Source: Actinomycetales bacterium (GTDB taxonomy: Bacteria > Actinomycetota > Actinomycetes > Actinomycetales > Microbacteriaceae). From it: DNA of 6,781 nucleotides. Made by a program: the position numbers and the translations under genes. How positions within the stretch are numbered: position 1 is the first letter of the stretch; the number at the start of each line of letters is the position of its first letter. The notes beneath the pieces are model-generated. The model did no database searches, had not been told where the DNA came from, and saw nothing but the letters and a program-made list of their open reading frames with translations. Below are positions 1 through 6,533 of the stretch, one piece after another. The stretch covers positions 1-6,781 of the forward strand of contig JAATFJ010000190.1 of assembly GCA_015655255.1 (NCBI GenBank). Reading direction: 5' to 3'.

Positions 1-1545
1 ATCGCGAGCGTCTTCGACTACGGCGAGGAGAACGGCTCCGCCTACCTCGTCATGGAGCTCGTGCCCGGCGAGGCGCTGTCCACGATCCTCGAGCGCGAGG
101 GTTCGCTGAGCGCCGATAAGACACTCGACATCGTCGCGCAGACGGCCTCGGGCCTGCAGGCCGCGCACGCCGCCGGTCTTGTGCACCGCGACATCAAGCC
201 GGGCAACCTTCTCATCACGCCCGACGGGCGCGTGAAGATCACCGACTTCGGCATCGCGCGCATCGCCGACCAGGTGCCGCTCACCGCGACCGGCCAGGTG
301 ATGGGAACCGTGCAGTACCTGTCGCCGGAGCAGGCCTCCGGTCACCCCGCTTCCCCCGCGACCGACACATACTCCCTCGGCATCGTGGCCTACGAGTGCC
401 TTGCCGGAAAGCGCCCCTTCACGGGAGAATCGCAGGTGGCGATCGCCATGGCGCAGATCAACGAGCAGCCCCCGCCGCTGCCCGCGACCGTGCCGATCCC
501 CGTGCAGAACCTCGTCATGGCGATGATTGCGAAGAAGCCGCAGGACCGGCCGTCCTCCTCGGCGACCGTCGCGCGGGCGGCGCAGGCGCTGCGCCGCGGT
601 GACCTCAACTCCGCCGCCATCGCCGTTCCCGCCATCGCGACAGTGGGCGCCGCGGGCGACGACGAGGTCACGCAGCTCTTCGGAAGCGGTGTCGACGGCG
701 CCACCCGGCTCATGCCGACCACCGCCACACTCCCCGCGGGCGGCGAAGCCGAAGAGAAGCCGAAGAAGAAGAAAAAGCCGAGCCCTTGGACCTGGCCGCT
801 CATTGCACTCATCGCACTGCTCGTCATCGTGCTGGGCGGCACGGTCGTCGCCCTCATGAACGGCGGATCGCCCGATCCGACGCCGTCGTCCTCGACGCCG
901 TCCGTGCGGCCCTCCTCGCCCTCGCAGAGCCCCTCGGACTCCCCGACGCCGGCGCCGACGACGGTGAACATCGCCGCGCTCAACCTCGTCGGCATGGACT
1001 GTGCGACGGCGACGACGACACTCAAGGACCAGGGCTTCGCGAACGTCTCCTGCATCGACGGCGACCCCGCCTCCTCGCAGGCCGACGAGAACAAGGTCTA
1101 CAAGGTCGAGCCCCTGGGCAACGTCGACATCGCGGATGCGGTGACGCTCACCGTGCACACGTCCCGGACGGCGCCCGACGCGCCCACCGACACGCCCACG
1201 CTGTCCTCCTCGACGCCGAAGGCGGGGGAGACGCTCACGCTGTCCTGGGGTTCCGGGTTCAGCTGCCCCAGTGGGACGACGCTCGCGAAGTACCAGGTCT
1301 CGCTGCAGAACGCGACCTTCGTCTCCAGCGACGGTCTCTTCGACGCCACCCAGCGCAGTGCAGAGATCGTCGTCGGCACAAACGCCGGCGAGCAGCTCAT
1401 CGCGAGCTACACGGCCGTGTGCTCGAGCGGTGAGGGCGACGAGCGCCCCTCCACCGCTTCGCCGCAGCTCTCCGTTACGATCACCGCCGCCCAGACGCCC
1501 ACGCCCGCTCCCTCGGCGAAGGCGACCACCGGCACTGGTGAGTAA
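1..1545 (+). CDS. pknA: PknA-type transmembrane Ser/Thr protein kinase with PASTA-like and Ig-like extracellular regions (5' end missing)
   Basis: The frame is open from base 1, so the N-lobe (P-loop and VAIK lysine) lies outside the window; residues below count from base 1. The kinase part shows HRDIKPGN (catalytic Asp 64), DFG (82-84), an activation-loop TxT (T95, T97) and SPEQ, the bacterial form of APE. A lysine-rich run (about 251-260) precedes one membrane segment (about 265-286), giving a cytoplasmic kinase and an outside C-terminus. After a Ser/Pro/Thr linker comes one PASTA-like repeat (about 323-388, with C334 and C351), then an Ig/FN3-like beta-rich stretch (about 389-480, with C422 and C474) and an Ala/Pro/Thr tail. 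Known: such kinases phosphorylate cell-wall and division proteins. Mycobacterial PknA lacks PASTA repeats, so the symbol rests mainly on its place directly upstream of pknB. It could also be called a generic PASTA kinase. Confidence 0.9.
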   Translation: MASVFDYGEENGSAYLVMELVPGEALSTILEREGSLSADKTLDIVAQTASGLQAAHAAGLVHRDIKPGNLLITPDGRVKITDFGIARIADQVPLTATGQVMGTVQYLSPEQASGHPASPATDTYSLGIVAYECLAGKRPFTGESQVAIAMAQINEQPPPLPATVPIPVQNLVMAMIAKKPQDRPSSSATVARAAQALRRGDLNSAAIAVPAIATVGAAGDDEVTQLFGSGVDGATRLMPTTATLPAGGEAEEKPKKKKKPSPWTWPLIALIALLVIVLGGTVVALMNGGSPDPTPSSSTPSVRPSSPSQSPSDSPTPAPTTVNIAALNLVGMDCATATTTLKDQGFANVSCIDGDPASSQADENKVYKVEPLGNVDIADAVTLTVHTSRTAPDAPTDTPTLSSSTPKAGETLTLSWGSGFSCPSGTTLAKYQVSLQNATFVSSDGLFDATQRSAEIVVGTNAGEQLIASYTAVCSSGEGDERPSTASPQLSVTITAAQTPTPAPSAKATTGTGE

Positions 1546-1602
1546 GGCATCGCGAGGATGAGCAGTCACCATGAGTGACGGGGGAGGCGACCCGGCTACG
1601 GG

Positions 1603-1608
1603 TAGCCT
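1603..1608 (+). promoter_or_regulatory. Possible internal -10 element for pknB
   Basis: TAGCCT fits the actinobacterial TAnnnT -10 pattern and would start a transcript near 1614-1616, leaving a leader of roughly 33 bases before GTG 1649. I see no convincing -35. If real, it lets pknB be expressed apart from pknA and rules out ATG 1571 as the start for that transcript. Confidence 0.35.
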
Positions 1609-1635
1609 GGACTCCGACGTCGTCACCGTTTTGCC

Positions 1636-1642
1636 AGGGGGG
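1636..1642 (+). promoter_or_regulatory. Ribosome binding site that decides the pknB start
   Basis: AGGGGGG lies six bases before GTG 1649. The alternative ATG 1571 has only a distant GAGG (1554-1557, 13 bases away). This favours GTG 1649. Confidence 0.6.
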
Positions 1643-1648
1643 TTTGCT

Positions 1649-3337
1649 GTGTCCGAGGAGCCGCGCGTTCTCGCCGACCGCTATCGAGTCGATGAGCTCA
1701 TCGGCCGGGGCGGCATGGCGAAGGTCTACCGCGGTTACGATCTGACGCTGGGCCGCGAGGTGGCCATCAAGATCCTCGACCCGGAGCGGGCGCGCGATGC
1801 GGCGTTCCGCACGCGTTTCCGTCTGGAGGCGCAGTCCGCCTCGCGTATGTCGCATCCCTCGATCGTACGGGTCTTCGATGCCGGCGAGGTTCCCGCCTCG
1901 TCCGAGTCGACGCCGCCAGAGCCGTACATCGTCATGGAGCTCGTCCGCGGCACGCTCCTCAAGGACATCATCGCGGCGGGTCCCGTGCCCGTCTCCGTGG
2001 CGATCCACTATGTCGACGGGATCCTGGAGGCGCTGGAGTATTCGCACAGAGCCGGTGTCGTACACCGCGACATCAAGCCGGGCAACGTCATGGTCACCGA
2101 CGGTGGCCAGGTGAAGGTCATGGACTTCGGCATCGCACGTGCCGTGTCCGATTCCTCCTCCACGGTCGCCGAGACGACGCAGATCCTCGGCACCGCGGCG
2201 TACTTCTCGCCCGAACAGGCCAAGGGCGAGCCCGTCGATGCCCGCACCGACCTGTACTCCACGGGCATCGTGCTCTACGAGCTGCTCGCCGGCCGCCAGC
2301 CGTTCCGCGGTGACTCCCCGGTCGCCGTCGCCTACCAGCACGTGAGCGAGACGCCCCTCCCCCCCTCCGAGGTGAACGAGAAGGCACCCCGGTCGCTCGA
2401 CCCCATCGTCCTGCGTGCCCTCGCGAAGGACCCCTATCAGCGGTATCCCGATGCGGCGAGCTTCCGTGCCGCGCTCGACGGAGCGGATCAGGGCAAGGCG
2501 CCGACGAAGAAGGAGCTCGCGGGGCTCACCCACGAGCTCTACGGGCCCAACCCACGCCAGGCGCAGGAGACGGCACGGTCGCTGCGCCAGCTCTCCAGCG
2601 ATACGACCATGACACGCACCCAATCGGGTCCGCCCGTGGCATGGATCTGGGCAGGCGTTGCGCTCCTCGCCGTCCTGCTCGCCTCGGTGGTGTTCTGGGT
2701 CGTCATGTTCTCCCAGAGCTCCGAAGTGCCCTCCGCCTCGCGCGTCGTCCCCGCGCTCTCATCGATGAGCTACGAGAATGCCGCGGCGGCGCTCGAAGAG
2801 CTCGACCTCGTCGCCGTTCCTGTGCACGAGCCGAACGCCGACGTCACCGCGGAGGACGTCATCCGCACCGACCCCGCGGAGGGAACGACCCTCTCCGAGG
2901 GCGATGAGGTCACGGTGTATGTCTCCAGCGGCGTGGAGACTGTCGCGGTGCCTACGCTCGTCGGGCAGTCGCAGGACACCGCGCAGGCGGCGCTCAAGGC
3001 GGCGGGACTGGAACTGGGCACGATCACTCCCCGCAACGACAAGGATGCCGCCGCAGGGACCGTGATGGCGGCGAGCGCCGAAGCGGGCGCCGAGGTCGCG
3101 CCCGGGACGACCGTGAACCTCTTCGTCGCGAGCGGCAATGTCACACTGAACAACCTCGTCGGCTGGTCGGTGGAGTCGGCCTCGGCGGAGATCACGGCTC
3201 TCGGCCTCACCCCTAATCCGCTCGAGAAGACGGATTGCACGGCAGCGGAGCACGCCGGTGTCGTGCAGATGTCCCTCGCCCCCGGCGATGTGCCGATCCA
3301 CTCCACGGTGGATCTGTCGTACTGCGCGGGGGAGTGA
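1649..3337 (+). CDS. pknB: PknB: membrane Ser/Thr kinase with three PASTA repeats
   Basis: From GTG 1649 the protein has 562 residues. The kinase domain shows a glycine-rich loop (GRGGMAKV), VAIK with K41, HRD with D141 and DFG with D159; mycobacterial PknB has K40 and D138 by memory, so this start fits. ATG 1571 in the same frame would add 26 residues of low-complexity sequence. One membrane segment spans about 330-354. Three PASTA repeats follow (about 364-428, 429-496, 497-562); the third carries C530 and C559, which may form a disulfide. Known: PknB senses muropeptides or lipid II through PASTA and phosphorylates division and wall-synthesis proteins. In the activation loop, the place of mycobacterial T171 is Ala 174, while T173 is kept as T176 and followed by T177. 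It lies 103 bases after pknA on the same strand, probably co-transcribed with it. Confidence 0.95.
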   Translation: MSEEPRVLADRYRVDELIGRGGMAKVYRGYDLTLGREVAIKILDPERARDAAFRTRFRLEAQSASRMSHPSIVRVFDAGEVPASSESTPPEPYIVMELVRGTLLKDIIAAGPVPVSVAIHYVDGILEALEYSHRAGVVHRDIKPGNVMVTDGGQVKVMDFGIARAVSDSSSTVAETTQILGTAAYFSPEQAKGEPVDARTDLYSTGIVLYELLAGRQPFRGDSPVAVAYQHVSETPLPPSEVNEKAPRSLDPIVLRALAKDPYQRYPDAASFRAALDGADQGKAPTKKELAGLTHELYGPNPRQAQETARSLRQLSSDTTMTRTQSGPPVAWIWAGVALLAVLLASVVFWVVMFSQSSEVPSASRVVPALSSMSYENAAAALEELDLVAVPVHEPNADVTAEDVIRTDPAEGTTLSEGDEVTVYVSSGVETVAVPTLVGQSQDTAQAALKAAGLELGTITPRNDKDAAAGTVMAASAEAGAEVAPGTTVNLFVASGNVTLNNLVGWSVESASAEITALGLTPNPLEKTDCTAAEHAGVVQMSLAPGDVPIHSTVDLSYCAGE

Positions 3338-3343
3338 CGCGGA

Positions 3344-3358
3344 GGCTCGCGCAGAGCC
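3344..3358 (+). terminator. Weak hairpin after pknB, possible terminator
   Basis: GGCTC (3344-3348), a five-base loop and GAGCC (3354-3358) form a 5-bp stem followed by CTTTG. The stem is short and the T-run poor, so termination is at best partial. No better candidate lies between pknB and the methyltransferase. Confidence 0.2.
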
Positions 3359-3360
3359 CT

Positions 3361-3394
3361 TTGTCGGTGGTCTGCCGAATAATCTAGGTATGGT
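3361..3394 (+). promoter_or_regulatory. Possible promoter for the restriction-modification genes
   Basis: TTGTCG (3361-3366) resembles a -35 box. An 18-base spacer separates it from TAGGTA (3385-3390); TAATCT (3380-3385) and TATGGT (3389-3394) are overlapping -10 alternatives. This stretch is AT-richer than the flanking genes. A start site near 3395-3402 would leave a leader of about 55 bases before ATG 3455. I see no controller-protein gene and no clear C-box repeat. Confidence 0.4.
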
Positions 3395-3443
3395 GCTTTC
3401 CGCATTAGAAGGAACGTCCCGCGAGTACCGCACCAACCCGATT

Positions 3444-3447
3444 GGAG
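3444..3447 (+). promoter_or_regulatory. Ribosome binding site of the methyltransferase
   Basis: GGAG with seven bases to ATG 3455 supports this as the original start, upstream of motif I. The interrupted gene therefore still keeps its 5' translation signal. Confidence 0.55.
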
Positions 3448-3454
3448 TTTTCGC

Positions 3455-4423
3455 ATGACCTTGACCTCGATCGAAATCTGTGCGGGCGCCGGCGGACAGG
3501 CACTCGGGCTGGAGCGCGCCGGGTTCACACACCTCGCCGCGGTCGAGATCGATCCTCATGCGTGCGCGACGCTGCGAGCGAACCGGCCGCAGTGGAACAT
3601 CGGCGAGGGCGACGTGGTGGCCTGAATTCGGGATCATGCCGATGAGTATCGCGGCGTCAATCTGGTGGCCGGCGGTGTTCCTTGCCCGCCCTTTTCCGCA
3701 GCAGGAAAACAACTCGGTGCGGCCGACGAACGAGATCTCTTCCCCGCGATGATCGAATTGGTCCGGTGCACCGAGCCGAAGGCCGTCATGATCGAGAACG
3801 TCAGGGGTCTGCTCGATCCGAAGTTTGACGGCTACCGGAGCAACGTCACCGCACAATTCCAGAAGCTCGGTTACGCGTTGCAATGGCGCCTCCTCCACGC
3901 ATCGGAGTATGGCGTCGGACAGCTTCGGCCCCGGGTGGTCGCTGTGGGAATCCATCGTTCCGTGGGGGAGAGCTTCCGTTACCCTGAGCCGTCGTCGACA
4001 CCCGCACCCACCGTGGGAGAGCTTCTGGAAGATCTCATGGCGGAAAAGGGCTGGGCCGGAGCCTCCGCATGGGCTGCACAGGCCGATCGGATCGCGCCGA
4101 CGCTCGTCGGGGGATCGAAAAAGCATGGCGGCCCGGATCTCGGACCGACCCGTGCGCGGAGAGCTTGGGCAGAACTCGGGGTGAACGGCTCCACTCTTGC
4201 TGCAAAGGCTCCCGCTTCCGATTTCGATGAGATGCCGAGATTGACGGTGCGGATCGCGGCGCGCGTCCAAGGCTTCCCCGATGACTGGGAATTCGTCGGG
4301 GCGAAGACCAACGCCTATCGGCGGGTGGGGAACAACGCCTTCCCTCCTCCCGTCGCGGAGGCGGTCGGGGCGGAGATCATCGCGGCGCTTTCTGCCGCGA
4401 GGCAGATCGATACCGCCGCATGA
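3455..4423 (+). pseudogene. DNA cytosine-5 methyltransferase, NgoMIV/NaeI type, interrupted by an in-frame TGA
   Basis: Both sides of a TGA at 3623-3625 (codon 57) read in one frame; with that codon translated the product would be 322 residues. Motif I (EICAGAGGQALGL, about 7-19) and an EID acidic motif (31-33) lie before the stop. After it come PCPPFS with catalytic Cys 77, ENV (114-116), QLRPR (156-160), a target-recognition region (about 180-262) containing VGGSKKHGGPDLGPTRAR, QGFP (272-275) and RVGNN (290-294). These are the m5C methyltransferase motifs in normal order. The recognition region resembles, by memory, M.NgoMIV, so the inferred target is GCCGGC. Codon 57 was probably Trp (TGG). 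The first piece is a 56-residue peptide; the second could restart at GTG 3665 or ATG 3749 but would lack the AdoMet-binding motif I. It overlaps the endonuclease by ATGA. Sampled GC (60-63%) is lower than in neighbours, suggesting transfer. Confidence 0.88.
3623..3625 (+). other. In-frame stop codon inside the methyltransferase
   Basis: TGA follows GDVVA and precedes IRDHADEYRGVNL in the same frame, between the acidic motif and the catalytic PCPPFS loop. A single G-to-A change from TGG explains it, with no shift or gap. The codon runs into an EcoRI site (TGAATTC), which I take as chance. Confidence 0.9.
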
Positions 4424-5208
4424 GCACCCCTTCTCTGCTCTCCCAGGAGCGCGCCCGTTTCCATCGCGCTCTCATCGACAACCGCACGCTCGTCATCGGC
4501 GACAACGGTGTGGCGTCCCCTGCGGACGGAAGCCAACGGTTCTCGCGCGAAGCGGCTCTGGCCATTGCTCACCAGCTGGGTGCCACACGGGGTGGGGCGA
4601 AGCTGAAGGGGCAACGAGACGGCGGCCTCTTCGACGCGGCCGTCCGCGAGTTCATTGCGTCCACGCTCCCCCGCTTCTCGATGCTCCGGCCCGGACGTTG
4701 GGTGGTAGAGAATGTGGGAGGCTCGCGCGGTGGTCGCCATCTCGCTCGGTACGAGCCGTATCGTCATCCCGACGAGCTTGCGCAGCAAATTGAAGCCAGC
4801 CCCACACTCGCCACCGTTCTTGGAAACTCCTACGAGGTATCGCCGGACGTCATCGTGGCGCGTCTCCCCGTGCCTGATCGAGAGATCAATGCGGAGGAAG
4901 TCCTCGTTGACGACACCTCTGGTCTTTCCTCCCCCATCCGAGTGAGAAACCAGTCCCACGGAATCGTCCACGCGGTGATTTCCTGCAAATGGACGCTGCG
5001 TTCGGATCGTGCGCAGAACGCGCGTACGGAAGCTCTCGGACTCATCCGCAACCGGAAGGGCCAGACTCCGCACATCTCCGTGGTGACGGGAGAGCCATCC
5101 CCGTCACGGCTCGCGTCTCTCGCTCTGGGAACTCGACACCCTCGTTGGCGGAAAGCGCCTGCGCGACATCGCAGATCTTCCTCTCGATCTCGCGATTTAG
5201 CGCCCTGA
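4420..5208 (+). CDS. NgoMIV-type type II restriction endonuclease with disrupted C-terminus, probably inactive
   Basis: ATG 4420 overlaps the methyltransferase stop (ATGA), so translation was probably coupled. The 262-residue frame aligns from memory with NgoMIV (286 residues, cuts G^CCGGC as a tetramer) at a nearly constant offset. The active-site pattern is PD (D143), then SCK with K190 and E204, matching NgoMIV D140, K187 and E201. Recognition residues also look kept: ADGS (D36), RSDR (194-197) and PSR (R230). Similarity ends after LASLALGT (231-238); the last 24 residues (RHPRWRKAPARH and on) are Arg/Ser-rich and look like translated noise. The family's C-terminal end is present in another frame at 5129-5200. 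About 25-30 codons appear deleted, together with a frameshift. The product probably misfolds or cannot assemble, but this is inferred. No ribosome site is close to the start. Confidence 0.88.
   Translation: MSTPSLLSQERARFHRALIDNRTLVIGDNGVASPADGSQRFSREAALAIAHQLGATRGGAKLKGQRDGGLFDAAVREFIASTLPRFSMLRPGRWVVENVGGSRGGRHLARYEPYRHPDELAQQIEASPTLATVLGNSYEVSPDVIVARLPVPDREINAEEVLVDDTSGLSSPIRVRNQSHGIVHAVISCKWTLRSDRAQNARTEALGLIRNRKGQTPHISVVTGEPSPSRLASLALGTRHPRWRKAPARHRRSSSRSRDLAP
5129..5200 (+). pseudogene. Out-of-frame C-terminal remnant of the restriction endonuclease
   Basis: This frame, shifted against the current endonuclease frame, reads 23 residues and then TAG (5198-5200). It contains GGKRLRDIADLPLDLAI, which by memory matches the end of NgoMIV (GKRLKDISDLPLDLAV). 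It shows where the gene originally ended. Confidence 0.85.
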
Positions 5209-5215
5209 CCCGCGC

Positions 5216-5371
5216 CTACTCCAGCTCCACCTCGCCGGGGTTGATGTACGGGCTCACCCACGGGAACACGTAGAAGAACAACCCGTAGAGGATTGCGGCG
5301 ATGATGACGAGCAGGAGGAAGACCTTCAGCCACCAGGGGCCGGGGAGGAGGCGCCAGAGGGCTGCGTACAT
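5216..5371 (-). CDS. Small single-pass membrane protein of the sortase operon, function unknown
   Basis: This 51-residue protein starts MYAALWRLLPGPWWLK and has one hydrophobic segment (about 15-38), followed by a short polar tail (SPYINPGEVELE). Its ATG shares one base with the sortase stop (TGATG), so it is probably translated by coupling from the sortase message. From memory, a similar short gene follows the class E sortase in Microbacterium-like genomes, so I judge it real despite its length. Its function is unknown; a sortase accessory or membrane partner is only a guess from position. Its stop lies seven bases from the end of the convergent endonuclease frame, with no terminator between. 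Confidence 0.8.
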   Translation of the reverse strand: MYAALWRLLPGPWWLKVFLLLVIIAAILYGLFFYVFPWVSPYINPGEVELE

Positions 5372-6153
5372 CAGGAGACCCCTTCGGTGAGCGCGGCGGG
5401 CGGACCCTCGGAGCGCGGCTGGAAGCTCTCGAACACGCCGTAGGCGACGATGCGCTCTGCGAGCGAGAACAACGGAGAGCAGGCGGTGAGGGTGATGTAG
5501 CGCTCGCCAGTCTGCTGCTCGGGCATCTGGGGGACGTCGGAGAGCACATCGATCTGTGTGGGCTTGACGTATTCGAGGGTGCGGAAGCGATACACATACC
5601 AGCCCTCCTGCACCTCGACGACGATCGCGTCGTTCAGGTGCAGCTTGTCGAGCTGGTTGAAGGGCTTACCCCACGTCGTGCGATGACCGGCAAGGGAGAA
5701 GTTACCCACCTCGCCCGGCATCTTCGATTGCGTGTACAGGCCGATGCCGATGTGATCGAGGGTTCCCGCGCGAGTCGTACCGCCCGCGATCGCCACGTTG
5801 TAGTCGGAGCCGAAGCGCGGGATGATCATCTGCGCGAAGACCTCTCCATCGGCGGGGTGCTCGAGGACCGGCGGTTCGTAATAGCTGACCTGGTCCTCCC
5901 CCTCGCCCTCCGTGATGAGCGGCGGCGTCTCCGGCGCGGGCTCCTCCGCCCACTCCTGGGAGACCGCCGCCCCCTCGGCGTTGTGCTGGGCGCTGATGAT
6001 GATGTCCCCGACCCACATCTGCCAGACGACGAAGAGAAGCACGAGCACTCCGGCAGTAACGAGGAGTTCGCCGAGGACGCCCGTGATAGTGGCCCCGGGA
6101 CGACGTCGGCGACGATCCGCACGCCGCGTCACCGTCGCGGCCGATGCAGTCAT
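5371..6153 (-). CDS. srtE: Class E sortase (membrane transpeptidase)
   Basis: From ATG 6153 the protein has 260 residues: a basic N-terminus (RRADRRRRR), one membrane segment (about 22-48), an acidic/Pro linker, then the sortase beta-barrel from about residue 108. The catalytic triad is visible: H157 in SLAGHRTTWG, C225 in TLTACSP and R234 in LAERIVAYG. Known: class E sortases cleave LAxTG-type signals and link the protein to peptidoglycan outside the membrane. I chose ATG 6153 because TATGAT lies seven bases upstream, fitting a leaderless transcript; ATG 6165 (264 residues) is possible. Reading further upstream in frame would run antisense through crgA and is not credible. It is divergent from crgA and coupled to the downstream 51-residue gene. 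No substrate gene is in the window. Confidence 0.94.
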   Translation of the reverse strand: MTASAATVTRRADRRRRRPGATITGVLGELLVTAGVLVLLFVVWQMWVGDIIISAQHNAEGAAVSQEWAEEPAPETPPLITEGEGEDQVSYYEPPVLEHPADGEVFAQMIIPRFGSDYNVAIAGGTTRAGTLDHIGIGLYTQSKMPGEVGNFSLAGHRTTWGKPFNQLDKLHLNDAIVVEVQEGWYVYRFRTLEYVKPTQIDVLSDVPQMPEQQTGERYITLTACSPLFSLAERIVAYGVFESFQPRSEGPPAALTEGVS

Positions 6154-6160
6154 GGGCTCG

Positions 6161-6166
6161 ATCATA
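6161..6166 (-). promoter_or_regulatory. -10 element of the sortase operon, leaderless
   Basis: TATGAT on the minus strand ends seven bases before ATG 6153, so transcription would begin at or next to the start codon. No clear -35 is visible. It lies back to back with the crgA promoter. Confidence 0.55.
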
Positions 6167-6216
6167 TCTCCCGGACCTGTCCCCTCGATGATCTCGGAGG
6201 CACCGGCGCGCATGGG

Positions 6217-6222
6217 TAGAAT
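6217..6222 (+). promoter_or_regulatory. -10 element of crgA, leaderless
   Basis: TAGAAT is followed by six bases and then ATG 6229, the typical actinobacterial spacing for a transcript starting at the ATG. There is no Shine-Dalgarno sequence before crgA, which agrees. No good -35 is seen. Confidence 0.65.
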
Positions 6223-6228
6223 GGCCGC

Positions 6229-6468
6229 ATGGCACGAGACCGCAAAAGGGAAGAACCCGTCGCCGAGCGCACCGAGGGGGAGTCGGCACCCAACCCCGTG
6301 TGGTTCAAGCCGATCATGGTGGGCTTCATGCTGCTGGGGCTCCTCTGGATCCTCGTCTTCTACATCTCCGAGACGAAGTTCCCCATCCCGGACATCGGCA
6401 ACTGGAACCTTGCGATCGGCCTCGGCATCGCACTCATCGGCTTCCTCATGACCACGCGCTGGCGCTGA
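6229..6468 (+). CDS. crgA: CrgA, cell division membrane protein
   Basis: This 79-residue protein has a charged cytoplasmic N-terminus (1-21), the conserved NPVWFKPIM entry to a first membrane segment (about 24-46), a short outer loop with FPIPDIGNWN, and a second segment (about 58-75) ending in the conserved TTRWR. Length and motifs fit the CrgA family (about 80-95 residues). Known: CrgA is found in Actinobacteria, joins the divisome, and in mycobacteria binds FtsZ, FtsQ, FtsI and CwsA; in Streptomyces it restrains septation. ATG 6229 fits the leaderless promoter. The gene is divergent from the sortase and followed 19 bases later by a strong terminator. PknA/PknB nearby control the same process, so regulation of division genes is clustered here. 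Confidence 0.96.
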   Translation: MARDRKREEPVAERTEGESAPNPVWFKPIMVGFMLLGLLWILVFYISETKFPIPDIGNWNLAIGLGIALIGFLMTTRWR

Positions 6469-6487
6469 CACGCTCCACTCTCCGTGC

Positions 6488-6516
6488 AAAAGGCCCTCGT
6501 GATCGAGGGCCTTTTT
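6488..6516 (+). terminator. Strong intrinsic terminator after crgA, probably bidirectional
   Basis: AAAAGGCCCTCG (6488-6499) and CGAGGGCCTTTT (6504-6515) form a perfect 12-bp stem with loop TGAT, with one further T at 6516. Because the arms are A-rich and T-rich, it can also stop transcription arriving from the rhomboid gene on the minus strand. Confidence 0.9.
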
Positions 6517-6533
6517 CGTGGGCGGACGCCGAG

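Noticed and set aside
1481..2623. A 380-codon open frame on the minus strand over the pknA end and pknB
   Set aside because: It lies opposite a clear kinase domain, has low-complexity Arg/Gly/Val/Asp-rich content, and shows no domain or start signal.
3623..3700. Selenocysteine at the methyltransferase TGA
   Set aside because: The position is not catalytic, I see no convincing SECIS-like hairpin just downstream, and a Trp codon one base away explains it better.
2759..4270. A 503-codon open frame on the minus strand
   Set aside because: It runs antisense through pknB and the methyltransferase, has an Arg/Gly/Ala-rich make-up with no recognisable motif, and is explained by high GC and GC3 bias in the real genes.
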